Below are positions 7,786 through 16,016 of a stretch of 64,000 nt of DNA, piece by piece. A program made the position numbers and the translations under genes. Under the pieces are notes generated by a model. That model was not told the DNA's origin. It searched no databases and saw only the letters and a list, made by a program, of their open reading frames with translations. Source of the DNA: Rhodanobacter sp. FDAARGOS 1247 (lineage in GTDB: Bacteria; Pseudomonadota; Gammaproteobacteria; Xanthomonadales; Rhodanobacteraceae); contig NZ_CP069535.1 of NCBI RefSeq assembly GCF_016889805.1, positions 1,488,001 through 1,552,000 of the forward strand, read 5' to 3'. The stretch's first letter is position 1. Each line of letters opens with the position of its first letter.

Positions 7786-8880
7786 ATGACACAGGCGAAC
7801 GAAGCCCTGGTCCGCCAGATCCTTGGCGGCCTTATCGATACCCACACCGGCGCGTCGCTGGGCGAAGCCGTGCGCGCGGTGGGCGTGGACGGCGGCAAGG
7901 TCTCGGTTGACCTGCAACTGGGCTATCCGGCGGCCGGCGCCATCGACGTCATCGTCAGCCGGGTGCGCCAGGCGCTGGAGGCCGATCCGGCGATCGAATC
8001 GGCCACCGTGTCGGTCACCAGCCGCGTCCACGTGCACAAGGTGCAAGGCACGCTGGGGCCGCTGCCGAACGTGAAGAACATCATCGTGGTCGCCTCGGGC
8101 AAGGGCGGAGTGGGCAAGTCGACGGTATCGGCCAACCTGGCGCTGGCGCTGCAGGCCGAGGGCGCCAGGGTCGGCGTGATGGACGCGGACATCTACGGCC
8201 CGAGCCAGCCGACCATGCTCGGCGTGCACGGCAAGCCGGCCTCGCCCGACGGCAAGAGCATCCTGCCGATGCAGGCGCATGGCATGCCGGTGATGTCGAT
8301 CGGCTTCCTGGTGGAAGAGGACACGCCGATGATCTGGCGTGGTCCGATGGTCACCCAGGCGATGATGCAACTGCTCACCGATACGCGCTGGGAGCAGCTC
8401 GACTACCTGATCGTCGACCTGCCGCCGGGCACCGGCGACATCCAGCTCACGCTGTCGCAGAAGGTGCCGGTGGCCGGCGCGGTGATCGTCACCACGCCGC
8501 AGGACATCGCCCTGCTCGACGCGCGCAAGGCGCTCAAGATGTTCGAGAAGGTCGAGGTGCCGGTGCTCGGCGTGGTGGAGAACATGGCCACCCACGTCTG
8601 CTCGCATTGCGGCCACGAGGAAAATATCTTCGGCGAAGGCGGCGGCGAGCGCATGGCCAGCCAGTACGGCGCGGCCTATCTCGGTTCGCTGCCGCTGGAC
8701 ATCCGCATCCGCGAGCAGGCCGACAGCGGCAATCCCACGGTGGCGGCCATGCCCGATTCCGACCTCGCCATGCGCTATCGCGAAATCGCCCGCAACGCGG
8801 CGGGCCGCTTGTCGCGCCAGCCGCGCAACAAGTCGCTGGGTCTGGGCAAGATCGTGGTGCAGGGCGCACCCGCCGCATGA
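7786..8880 (+). CDS. mrp: Mrp/ApbC iron-sulfur cluster carrier ATPase
   Basis: 364 residues. The N-terminal MIP18/DUF59 domain (about 1-85) is followed by a ParA/MinD-type P-loop ATPase with the deviant Walker A GKGGVGKST (near residue 105), the conserved MDADIYGPSQP, and the DLPPGTGD Walker B region. The C-terminal CSHC pair is the cluster-bridging CxxC of the dimer. Mrp receives and hands on 4Fe-4S clusters to target proteins in the cytosol. The ATG at 7786 follows the -10 at 7753 by a short leader. Its stop overlaps the FMN reductase start by 4 bp. Confidence 0.97.
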   Translation: MTQANEALVRQILGGLIDTHTGASLGEAVRAVGVDGGKVSVDLQLGYPAAGAIDVIVSRVRQALEADPAIESATVSVTSRVHVHKVQGTLGPLPNVKNIIVVASGKGGVGKSTVSANLALALQAEGARVGVMDADIYGPSQPTMLGVHGKPASPDGKSILPMQAHGMPVMSIGFLVEEDTPMIWRGPMVTQAMMQLLTDTRWEQLDYLIVDLPPGTGDIQLTLSQKVPVAGAVIVTTPQDIALLDARKALKMFEKVEVPVLGVVENMATHVCSHCGHEENIFGEGGGERMASQYGAAYLGSLPLDIRIREQADSGNPTVAAMPDSDLAMRYREIARNAAGRLSRQPRNKSLGLGKIVVQGAPAA

Positions 8881-9419
8881 GGGTGGCGGCGCAGGTGTTG
8901 TGTCTTTCCGGCAGCCTGCGCCGCGTGTCGTCGAACACGGCGGCGCTTGAAGCGGCGTATCGATTGGCGCCATCGACGCTGGGGCTGCTGCTCTACAAGG
9001 GGCTCGGCGAACTGCCGCTGTTCAATCCCGATGCGGAGACCGATCCGCTGCCGTCCGCGGTCGCCGAATTGCGCGAAGCGGTGGACTCGGCCGATGCCTT
9101 GCTGATCGCCTGTCCCGAGTACGCCCACGGCGTGCCCGGTGCGTTCAAGAACCTGCTGGACTGGCTGGTCGGCAGCCCGGACTTCCCCGGCAAGCCGGTG
9201 TTGCTGCTGAACACTGCGGCGCGTGGTTCGTATCACGCGCAGGAGGCGCTGGCCGAGATCCTCACCACCATGTCCGCGCAACTGCTGGCGGCCCAGCCGG
9301 TGATGGTGGCCTTGCCTGGCGCCGGCTGCTCGGTGACGCAGGTGCTGGAAAGTGCCGATCGCTGCGCCGAATTGCAGGTGGCGCTGCGGCTGTTGGTGGA
9401 AGCGTTGGCGGCGCATTGA
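8877..9419 (+). CDS. NADPH-dependent FMN reductase family protein
   Basis: 180 residues with a flavodoxin-like fold. The phosphate loop GSLRRVSSN near the N-terminus and the ring-contacting [18 protein letters not shown] segment are typical of the ChrR/YieF/azoreductase branch, which reduces quinones, chromate or azo compounds with NADPH through FMN. The start overlaps the mrp stop (ATGA), so the two are co-transcribed. Whether the reductase helps cluster assembly or is only carried along cannot be told. Confidence 0.9.
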   Translation: MRVAAQVLCLSGSLRRVSSNTAALEAAYRLAPSTLGLLLYKGLGELPLFNPDAETDPLPSAVAELREAVDSADALLIACPEYAHGVPGAFKNLLDWLVGSPDFPGKPVLLLNTAARGSYHAQEALAEILTTMSAQLLAAQPVMVALPGAGCSVTQVLESADRCAELQVALRLLVEALAAH

Positions 9420-9513
9420 CGGGCCTCGGCTGGCGCCGCGATGCCCTGACCGTGTATTTTTGCCGACTGCGCCCCGGCCGTTCCGGGCTGCCAAGCCAAC
9501 CAGCGGAGACAGC

Positions 9514-10080
9514 GTGAGCATCAAACCCGACAAGTGGATCCGCCGCATGGCCGAGAGTCACGGCATGATCGAGCCGTTCGAGCCGGGCCAGGTGAAGCTG
9601 CGCGACGGCAGCAAGCTGATTTCCTACGGCACGTCGAGCTACGGCTACGACGTGCGCTGCGCCCGCGAGTTCAAGATCTTCACCAACATCAACTCCACCA
9701 TCGTCGACCCGAAGTCGTTCGATCCGACCAGCTTCGTCGACGTCGAGGCGGACGTGTGCATCATCCCGCCGAATTCGTTCGCGCTGGCGCGCACGGTGGA
9801 ATACTTCCGCATCCCGCGCAAGGTGCTGACGATCTGCCTGGGCAAGAGCACGTATGCGCGCTGCGGCATCATCGTCAACGTGACGCCGCTGGAGCCGGAG
9901 TGGGAGGGCCACGTGACGCTGGAGTTCTCCAACACCACGCCGCTGCCCGCAAAAATCTACGCCAACGAAGGCGTGGCGCAGATGCTGTTCCTCGAATCCG
10001 ACGAGGAATGCGAAACCAGCTACAAGGACCGCGGCGGCAAGTACCAGGGCCAGCAGGGCGTGACCTTGCCGCGTACCTGA
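9514..10080 (+). CDS. dcd: dCTP deaminase
   Basis: 188 residues, the usual length. It starts at a GTG with GGAG about 10 nt upstream ([13 protein letters not shown]). It converts dCTP to dUTP in the pyrimidine route to dTTP and works as a homotrimer. The catalytic glutamate lies in [10 protein letters not shown]. Other conserved stretches are [18 protein letters not shown] and the C-terminal [11 protein letters not shown] that closes over the substrate. It stands after mrp and the FMN reductase with a gap of about 95 bp. Confidence 0.97.
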   Translation: MSIKPDKWIRRMAESHGMIEPFEPGQVKLRDGSKLISYGTSSYGYDVRCAREFKIFTNINSTIVDPKSFDPTSFVDVEADVCIIPPNSFALARTVEYFRIPRKVLTICLGKSTYARCGIIVNVTPLEPEWEGHVTLEFSNTTPLPAKIYANEGVAQMLFLESDEECETSYKDRGGKYQGQQGVTLPRT

Positions 10081-10193
10081 ATGCCGTGACCGGACGGGCC
10101 CCCTGGGCACGTCAGTCGTCGCAGTCCGCGCTACACTTCCATCGATCCCGTCGTTCGATGGCTTCCATGTCCGATTGCTTCCAGGAGACCCGC

Positions 10194-10688
10194 ATGATCC
10201 GTTTTTCCACGATGCTTAAGCGAGCCGCGGCCGCGCTCATGCTGGGCGGCGTGCTGGTGCTCGCCGGTTGCCACTCCGGCAGCACCAAAAGCGACGTCAG
10301 CACCGCTTCGATGAATGGGCAGTTCGACGCCACCATCGAGTCCTACAAGGATGGCCAGTTCCTGCTGGATGGCGCCGTGCTATCCGCACTCGACATGGGC
10401 AGCCACTTTGCCTATCTGAAGGATCAGGGGAAGCTGCCAAAAACCGTTCTGCTGCTGCCCAGCGACGATGCGAAGATCCGCAAGCGGCACCTGGAATACA
10501 TGGCGCGGATGCAGATGGACTACGGCTTCACCGTGTTCTACGACAACAAGGGCACGCTGACCAAGATCAATCCGGTCGATACCAAGGCTCGTGAGCTGGA
10601 AGACCATCATGCACCGTCGGCTCTGCCCGACGAGCAGAAAGGCAAGTCGGCCAGCAGCGGCGGCTTCGATCCGGAGAATCAGCACTGA
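10194..10688 (+). CDS. putative lipoprotein, unknown function
   Basis: 164 residues from an ATG with GGAG 7 nt upstream. The signal peptide ends in a lipobox LVLAGC, so the mature protein is predicted to be lipidated at that cysteine; no aspartate follows (C-H-S-G), so the outer membrane is the likely site. The mature part contains a mixed alpha/beta core (TVLLLPSDDAKIRKRHLEYMARMQMDYGF) and ends in a low-complexity tail. I do not recognise the family. It is a single gene with a strong terminator after it. Confidence 0.8.
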   Translation: MIRFSTMLKRAAAALMLGGVLVLAGCHSGSTKSDVSTASMNGQFDATIESYKDGQFLLDGAVLSALDMGSHFAYLKDQGKLPKTVLLLPSDDAKIRKRHLEYMARMQMDYGFTVFYDNKGTLTKINPVDTKARELEDHHAPSALPDEQKGKSASSGGFDPENQH

Positions 10689-10768
10689 TCGCATGCTGGT
10701 CGCCCGTGGTGGACGCGCAGTTGCATTGACGACGGCGAAGTTCGATCTGCGGCATGAACTCCATGAAG

Positions 10769-10800
10769 AAGGGCCGCAGCGCGCTGCGGCCCTTTCTTTT
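10769..10800. terminator. intrinsic terminator between the lipoprotein and HIT genes
   Basis: A 26-bp perfect palindrome (10769-10794) with arms built on AAGGGCCGCAGC / GCTGCGGCCCTT, followed by TCTTTT. It lies between converging genes and can act in both directions. Confidence 0.85.
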
Positions 10801-10811
10801 GACAGGCCGGG

Positions 10812-11228
10812 TCAGTTGGCGAGTGCGCCCTGCAGCGCGGCAATCAGCTGCTCGCGTTGCGCGGACGCGTAGGCCATCGCGCTGCCGTTTCCCCACACCG
10901 GCCCCGGCCAGGCGGCGTCACCATCGCGACGCCCGACCACGTGCACATGCAGTTGCCGCACGATATTGCCCAGGGCGCCCAGGTTGAGCTTGTCGAACGG
11001 TGCCACGGCACGAAGCGCAGCGCCAGCGCGGCCCACCTCCTGCCACAGCAGGGTCTGCTCGTGGCTGCCGAGGTCGCTGACCTCGACCAGGCCGGTTCGA
11101 CGCGGCACCAGGATCAGCCACGGATAGCGCGCGTCATTCATCAGCAAAACGTCGCACAAGGACAGTGAGGCCACCGGGCAGGTATCGGCTGCCAGTCGCG
11201 GGTCGAGGATGAAGCCCGCCTCGCTCAT
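10812..11228 (-). CDS. HIT-family protein with QxHxH motif
   Basis: 138 residues. The histidine-triad region reads QLHVHVVGR, with glutamine where the first histidine of HxHxH normally stands; the central and nucleophilic histidines are kept. The following DAAWPGPVWG is a conserved tail in proteobacterial members. These proteins hydrolyse nucleoside phosphoramidates or dinucleotides, or act on adenylated intermediates; the true substrate is unknown. The start overlaps the stop of the upstream dienelactone hydrolase by 4 bp, so the pair is one operon. Confidence 0.9.
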   Translation of the reverse strand: MSEAGFILDPRLAADTCPVASLSLCDVLLMNDARYPWLILVPRRTGLVEVSDLGSHEQTLLWQEVGRAGAALRAVAPFDKLNLGALGNIVRQLHVHVVGRRDGDAAWPGPVWGNGSAMAYASAQREQLIAALQGALAN

Positions 11229-11896
11229 GCTGCGCCGGCCAGATGCTGGTCGAAGAAGGCCAGCGTGCGCTGCAGTGCGAGCCGGGCGCTGGCCTCGTGG
11301 TAGCTCGGGCTGCCATCGCGGTTGAACGCGTGATCGGCGGGATAGGTGAAGGTGTCCATTTGCGGCAACGCCTCGCGATGTTTCGCCACCGCTTCGGGCG
11401 TGATGCTGTGGTCTTTCTCGCCGAAGTGGAACATCACCGGCGCCTTCGGTGTTTCGTGCAGGAACGGCAGGTTGCGCGCGCCGTAATAGCTCACGGACGG
11501 CAGCCCCAGACGCAGTGCGGCGAGCAGCGCGACGGTGCCGCCCCAGCAATAGCCGACCGTGCCGATCCTGCCGGCCGAGCTGATCGATTCGGCGGCGCTG
11601 GCCACGTCCTCGAGCGCGCGCTCGAGCCCCAGTTCCGCCACCAGCTGTTTGCCGCGATTCGCGCCGACCATGTCATAGGGCAATTCCACGCCGCTTTCCA
11701 GCCGGTCGAAGAACGCGGGTGCGATCGCGGTATAGCCGTGGTCGGCGAAGCGGTCGGCAAGGTCACGGATGTGCGCGGTGACGCCGAAGATTTCCTGGAT
11801 CACCACGATGCCGCCCTTCGGCGTGCCCGCCGGTTGGGCCAGGTAGGCGCCGATGCACTGCGTGCCGGAGGTGGGGATGTTGATGGACTGGCCCAT
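11225..11896 (-). CDS. dienelactone hydrolase family protein
   Basis: 223 residues, alpha/beta hydrolase fold. The Cys-Asp-His triad is visible: nucleophile in GYCWGG (about residue 117), aspartate in FGEKDHS, histidine in PADHAFN. The IQEIFG stretch carries the glutamate that holds the cysteine in dienelactone hydrolases. No other ring-cleavage gene is nearby, so the enzyme probably acts on a general lactone or ester and not in a chlorocatechol pathway. The start was set at MGQSINIP; upstream lies only the heptad repeat. Confidence 0.9.
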   Translation of the reverse strand: MGQSINIPTSGTQCIGAYLAQPAGTPKGGIVVIQEIFGVTAHIRDLADRFADHGYTAIAPAFFDRLESGVELPYDMVGANRGKQLVAELGLERALEDVASAAESISSAGRIGTVGYCWGGTVALLAALRLGLPSVSYYGARNLPFLHETPKAPVMFHFGEKDHSITPEAVAKHREALPQMDTFTYPADHAFNRDGSPSYHEASARLALQRTLAFFDQHLAGAA

Positions 11897-11943
11897 GGTG
11901 CGGCTCCTGCGGGGGAGTGACGATTCTAGGCATTGTGGCGAGC

Positions 11944-12123
11944 AGGGAACAGGGAACAGGGAACAACAGCGAACGCGAACGCGGCGATGCTCTGGCCGTT
12001 CCCCGTTCCCCGTTCCCCGTTCCCCGTTCCCCGTTCCCCATTCCCCATTCCCCATTCCCCATTCCCCATTCCCCATTCCCCATTCCCCATTCCCCATTCC
12101 CCATTCCCCATTCCCCCGTTCCC
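11944..12123. repeat. 7-bp tandem repeat array (heptads) between the hydrolase and rimO
   Basis: Three AGGGAAC units (11944-11964), about 33 bp of spacer, then six GTTCCCC units (11998-12039), eleven ATTCCCC units (12040-12116) and a last degenerate GTTCCC. The first block is the reverse complement type of the second, so the two could pair. Units within each block are identical, which points to recent slippage or active homogenisation. Confidence 0.95.
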
Positions 12124-12124
12124 G

Positions 12125-12130
12125 TATAAT
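12125..12130 (+). promoter_or_regulatory. -10 element of rimO abutting the repeat array
   Basis: A perfect TATAAT preceded by CG and followed by CGCC, 37 bp before the rimO ATG. The -35 position at 17-bp spacing (12102-12107) falls inside the ATTCCCC array, so every repeat variant would offer the same -35 sequence. Confidence 0.65.
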
Positions 12131-12167
12131 CGCCTGTTACCCCACAGCTTTTCACGGTAACCCGGCC

Positions 12168-13505
12168 ATGTCCCAGGCTTCGCACAAGATCGGTTTCGTC
12201 AGCCTCGGCTGCCCCAAGGCGCTGGTCGATTCCGAGCGCATCCTTACCCAGTTGAAGGTCGAGGGTTACCAGATCGTGCCCAGCTACAACGAGGCCGACG
12301 CGGTGGTGGTGAATACCTGCGGCTTCATCGACGCGGCGGTGCAGGAGTCGCTGGATTCGATCGGCACGGCGCTCAACGAGAACGGCAAGGTCATCGTCAC
12401 CGGTTGCCTGGGCAAGCGCGAGGCGCTGATCCGCGAGGCGTATCCGGACGTGCTGTCGGTCAGCGGCCCGCAGGACTACGCCAGTGTGATGACGGCGGTG
12501 CACAAGGCGCTGCCGCCGGTGCGCAACAAGTTCATCGACATCGTGCCGGACACGGGCGTGAAGCTGACCCCGAAGCACTATGCCTACCTGAAGATTTCCG
12601 AAGGCTGCAATCACCGCTGCAGCTTCTGCATCATTCCCTCGATGCGCGGCAACCTGGTCTCGCGCCCGGTCGACGAGGTGCTGCTGGAGGCCGAGCGCCT
12701 GGTCAAGGGCGGCGTGAAGGAGTTGCTGGTGATCTCGCAGGACACCAGCGCCTACGGCGTGGACCTGAAATACGCCGAGCGCGAGTGGCGCGGCAAGGCG
12801 TATCGCACGCGCATGACCGAGCTGTGCGAAGGCCTGTCGGAACTTGGCGTGTGGGCACGCCTGCACTACGTCTATCCGTATCCGCACGTGGACGAGGTGA
12901 TGCCGCTGATGGCAGCCGGCAAGCTGCTGCCATACCTGGACATCCCGTTCCAGCACGCCAGCCCACGCATCCTGAAACTGATGAAGCGCCCGGGCAACAT
13001 CGACCGGACGCTGGAGCGCATCCAGAACTGGCGCAGGCAGGTACCGGACCTGACCATCCGCAGCACCTTCATCGTCGGCTTCCCCGGCGAGACCGAGGCG
13101 GAGTTCGGGGAATTGCTGGATTTCCTGCGCGAGGCAGAGCTCGATCGCGTGGGGGCGTTCGCCTATTCGCCGGTCGATGGCGCGAAGGCGAACGAGCTGC
13201 CCGACCCGGTCTCCGAGGAGCTGAAGGAAGACCGGCTGGAACAGTTCATGGCGGTGCAGGCGGAAATCTCCGCCGCGAAACTGCAGCGCAAGATCGGCCG
13301 CACGATCAAGGTGCTGGTCGACGAGGCCGGCGCCGGTGGTGCGGTGGCGCGTTCGGCCGCCGATGCGCCGGAGATCGACGGCAGCGTGCTGATCGCCGAC
13401 GGCCAGGGGCTGCGTCCGGGCCAGTTCGTCGAGGTGGTGGTGGAGTCGGCCAGCGAGCACGACCTGCACGCACGGCTGGCCCATCCGCAGCTCAAGGTCG
13501 TCTAG
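12168..13505 (+). CDS. rimO: ribosomal protein S12 (aspartate C3) methylthiotransferase
   Basis: 445 residues. The N-terminal UPF0004 domain carries the first cluster ligands ([22 protein letters not shown]). The radical-SAM domain has C-X3-C-X2-C in CNHRCSFC near residue 147, followed by [17 protein letters not shown], which separates RimO from MiaB. A C-terminal TRAM domain (about 375-445) binds the substrate. RimO methylthiolates an aspartate of ribosomal protein S12. The start was chosen for its position behind the TATAAT and the normal N-terminus; the reading frame is open far upstream through the repeats. Confidence 0.97.
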   Translation: MSQASHKIGFVSLGCPKALVDSERILTQLKVEGYQIVPSYNEADAVVVNTCGFIDAAVQESLDSIGTALNENGKVIVTGCLGKREALIREAYPDVLSVSGPQDYASVMTAVHKALPPVRNKFIDIVPDTGVKLTPKHYAYLKISEGCNHRCSFCIIPSMRGNLVSRPVDEVLLEAERLVKGGVKELLVISQDTSAYGVDLKYAEREWRGKAYRTRMTELCEGLSELGVWARLHYVYPYPHVDEVMPLMAAGKLLPYLDIPFQHASPRILKLMKRPGNIDRTLERIQNWRRQVPDLTIRSTFIVGFPGETEAEFGELLDFLREAELDRVGAFAYSPVDGAKANELPDPVSEELKEDRLEQFMAVQAEISAAKLQRKIGRTIKVLVDEAGAGGAVARSAADAPEIDGSVLIADGQGLRPGQFVEVVVESASEHDLHARLAHPQLKVV

Positions 13506-13513
13506 TACCCGCC

Positions 13514-14323
13514 ATGCGCTACGTCGCGCCGGCCCGCGACTGCGTCGATCCGGCGGTGTTCGCGCGGATGCCACTGGCGGCCTGGCGCGAATGGGCCGAT
13601 CTGCTCGAAGGCGCGCGCTGGCCAACGATCGACGCGTTGAACCGACACTGGCCGCACGACAGCCGCCCGCGATTCGTGGCGCAAACCCCCGCCTTGCTGG
13701 ACGACGGCCTGCATTACGAACAGCGCATCGCCGAGCGTGGCCAGATCGCCACCCGTGAAGGCAACTGGCACGACCTTCTCAACGCGCTGGTCTGGCTTCG
13801 TCATGCCGGCCTGAAACAGGCGCTCAACGATCGCCAGGTTGTCGAGATCGCACGGATGGGGCCCAAGCGTCGTTCGCGCGCCCAATATGCGTTGACCCAC
13901 TTCGACGAGGGCGGCGTCATGGTCGGCACCAGCGATCGCTCGCTGCTGGAGCTGTGGGATGCCCATGACTGGCACGGCCTGTTCTGGCGCAGGCGGCAGG
14001 CCTGGCTGGACGGAACGATCCGGTTGGAGCTGTTCGGTCATGCCCTGCTGGAGCTGGCGTTGAACCCGGGCAAGCTGCTGGTGGCCAAGGCGCTGGTGTT
14101 TCATGCCGACGCCGGGAGCGATCTGGCGGCGCCGTGCGCCACGGCCATCCGCTCTGGTCAGCTGTTGAATGATCCGCTCGAACTGCGGCCGCTGCCATTG
14201 TCCGGACTGCCGGGCTGGGGTGAGCACAACGCCGATGAGGCCTTCCACCTGACCACGCCCTGCTATCAGCCGCGTCGCGCGGGGCGCAATTATCCGCCGC
14301 CCTTCGTGGCGGGCCAGGCCTGA
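13514..14323 (+). CDS. DUF3025 family protein
   Basis: 269 residues. The segment YEQRIAERGQIATREGNWHDLLNALVWLRH is characteristic of DUF3025, a family of unknown function in beta- and gammaproteobacteria; several conserved tryptophans and the RYPRTK-like C-terminus are also here in divergent form. There is no signal peptide or membrane helix, so the protein is probably cytosolic. It starts 8 bp after the rimO stop and is likely co-transcribed with rimO. Confidence 0.85.
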   Translation: MRYVAPARDCVDPAVFARMPLAAWREWADLLEGARWPTIDALNRHWPHDSRPRFVAQTPALLDDGLHYEQRIAERGQIATREGNWHDLLNALVWLRHAGLKQALNDRQVVEIARMGPKRRSRAQYALTHFDEGGVMVGTSDRSLLELWDAHDWHGLFWRRRQAWLDGTIRLELFGHALLELALNPGKLLVAKALVFHADAGSDLAAPCATAIRSGQLLNDPLELRPLPLSGLPGWGEHNADEAFHLTTPCYQPRRAGRNYPPPFVAGQA

Positions 14324-14332
14324 GCCCACGCC

Positions 14333-14361
14333 TTGCCCCGCCGGCCGATCACGACTATATA
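14333..14361 (+). promoter_or_regulatory. promoter of the PhnD-like gene
   Basis: TTGCCC (14333-14338), 17-bp spacer, TATATA (14356-14361). It lies about 37 bp before the preferred TTG start. Confidence 0.5.
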
Positions 14362-14397
14362 CAGTGCATCGGGACACGGCTCGGGGAGTGCACGGCA

Positions 14398-15465
14398 TTG
14401 GCCATCGCAAGCGCTTGGTGGGGCCATCGGCGGGGCAGACGCTGGTTCATGTCACTGGTCGTGGCGCTGTGCATGGCGCTGTTCGGCATCGGCCCTGCGG
14501 CGGCGGCGAAGGTGCCTGCTCCCGCGGAGACACCGATCCGTTTCGGCATCCTGCCGATCGGCAGCGCCGCCGAGTCCCTCGAGCAATGGCGTCCCCTGCT
14601 GGATGACGTCAGCAGGCGACTGCACCGCGAGGTGGTCACGGTCTCGGTGGGCAGTTATGCCAGCCTGTCCAGTGCGATCGCCGGACAGCGGGTCGACGTC
14701 GCGTTCCTGTCCGGCCGGCTGGCCGTCGAGGCGGTGACCCGGCAGAACATGCAGGTGTTCGCGCAGTTCCAGCGCAGCGACGGTGCGCGAGGCAACGTGG
14801 CCACCCTGGTGGTGCGCGACGACAGCCCGATCCGCAACCTCGACGACCTGCTTGCCACGCCCGGTCAGGGCTGGCGTTACGCCCGCAGCGAGCACCTGTC
14901 GGTGACCGGCTACATCGCGCCCGAGGCCTATGTCTTCGCGCCGAAGGGACTCAACTCGGACACCTTTTTCGCCAGCGTGCGGGTGGGCGATCACCAGAGC
15001 AACTTGCTGGCCGTGGTCAACCGCGAGGCGGACGTGACCAGCAGCAACAACCCCGACATGGATCTGTTTCGCCGCAACTTTCCCCGCGAAGCGGCCCAGC
15101 TCAGGGTGATCTGGCGTTCGCAGCTGATTCCCTCCGGCGTGCTGGTGATCCGCGACGGCATGTCCCGGCGGTTGCGCCAGAAACTGACCGCGATCCTGCT
15201 CGACTACGGCAAGTCGCGCGGCGAGGCGGGCGAGCGGGAGCGCGCCGCGCTGGCGCGCATTCCGGATCTCGGCGGCTTCGTGGCGGTGGACAGTCGTGTG
15301 CTGACGCCGTTTGTCGACATGCAGTACACGCTGTTGCGGCAACAGGCCAGCCACGGTCAATGGGTCAGCCCGCAAGCCCTGCAGAATCGACTGGCGAAGA
15401 TCGAGCAGGAACATCGGCAGGCCTTGCGGCTGCTGTCGCCGCATGGGGATGCAGACGGCAAATAG
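14398..15465 (+). CDS. PhnD-like periplasmic substrate-binding protein
   Basis: 355 residues from TTG 14398, which has GGAG 9 nt upstream; ATG 14449 is the alternative (338 residues). The signal peptide has an arginine-rich start and the core SLVVALCMALFGIGPAAAA. The mature protein shows phosphonate/phosphite-binding features: IRFGILPIGS, LSSAIAGQRVDVAFLSG, a SVTGYIAPEAYVF loop and FFASVRVGDHQSNLLAVVNREADVTSSN. No ABC permease or ATPase is nearby. Such orphan PhnD-like proteins often act as sensors or partner with distant transporters. The gene is monocistronic and convergent with greB. Confidence 0.85.
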   Translation: MAIASAWWGHRRGRRWFMSLVVALCMALFGIGPAAAAKVPAPAETPIRFGILPIGSAAESLEQWRPLLDDVSRRLHREVVTVSVGSYASLSSAIAGQRVDVAFLSGRLAVEAVTRQNMQVFAQFQRSDGARGNVATLVVRDDSPIRNLDDLLATPGQGWRYARSEHLSVTGYIAPEAYVFAPKGLNSDTFFASVRVGDHQSNLLAVVNREADVTSSNNPDMDLFRRNFPREAAQLRVIWRSQLIPSGVLVIRDGMSRRLRQKLTAILLDYGKSRGEAGERERAALARIPDLGGFVAVDSRVLTPFVDMQYTLLRQQASHGQWVSPQALQNRLAKIEQEHRQALRLLSPHGDADGK

Positions 15466-15490
15466 GCAGGCGGGCCATCCGGATTGCCGT

Positions 15491-16003
15491 TCAGGCTCCG
15501 TCGTCGGCGTAACTCACGGCGACGATCGCGAACTCCGTGGGGCCACCGGGAAGCTCCGCCACGAATTCGTCCTCGACGCGCCGTTTCAGCACCGCCCGCG
15601 CCAGCGGCGAATCAATGCTGATGAAGCCACGCCGTGCATCGGTCTCGTCCGGGCCGACGATGCGGTAGCGGACGATCTCGCCGGTGTCGGTGTTCTCAAG
15701 CTCGATGTGCGCGCCAAAGAACACCGCGCGGCGATCGGCCGGTGCGCCTTCGGCCACCTTCAGCGCGGGAATGCGCTTGCTGAGATAGCGCGCCCGGCGA
15801 TCGATTTCGCCGAGCTGCTTCTTGCGATAGGTGTACTCGGCATTCTCCGAGCGGTCACCCTCGGCCGCCGCCGCGGCCAGCGCCTTGACCACCTCCGGAC
15901 GGCGCACGTGCCACAGATGATCGAGTTCGGCCTTGAGCTGCTCGAAGCCCTCGCGGGTGATGATCGCGGTGGAGCCGGGTGAGGGTGGTCGCCAGCGGCT
16001 CAC
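15491..16003 (-). CDS. greB: transcription elongation factor GreB
   Basis: 170 residues starting at GTG. The N-terminal coiled coil (about 12-85) carries the acidic tip [10 protein letters not shown], whose aspartate and glutamate place the second metal in the RNA polymerase active centre and trigger cleavage of backtracked RNA. A C-terminal FKBP-like domain follows. The start MSRWRPP and the block [20 protein letters not shown] mark GreB and not GreA. It lies 13 bp downstream of the HerA-like gene and probably shares its message. Confidence 0.95.
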   Translation of the reverse strand: MSRWRPPSPGSTAIITREGFEQLKAELDHLWHVRRPEVVKALAAAAAEGDRSENAEYTYRKKQLGEIDRRARYLSKRIPALKVAEGAPADRRAVFFGAHIELENTDTGEIVRYRIVGPDETDARRGFISIDSPLARAVLKRRVEDEFVAELPGGPTEFAIVAVSYADDGA

Positions 16004-16016
16004 GCAGCAACGCGCC

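Noticed and set aside
11944..12123. CRISPR array
   Set aside because: Units are only 7 bp with no spacers, and there are no cas genes.
11763..13625. Long open frame on the minus strand opposite rimO (about 620 codons)
   Set aside because: It is antisense to a clear RimO, runs through the heptad array, and is full of arginine, histidine and alanine as expected from GC-rich antisense frames.
14398..14448. Tat signal on the PhnD-like protein (RRGRRWF)
   Set aside because: The arginines fit an ordinary basic n-region; the consensus S/T-R-R-x-F-L-K is not met and the mature protein needs no cofactor.
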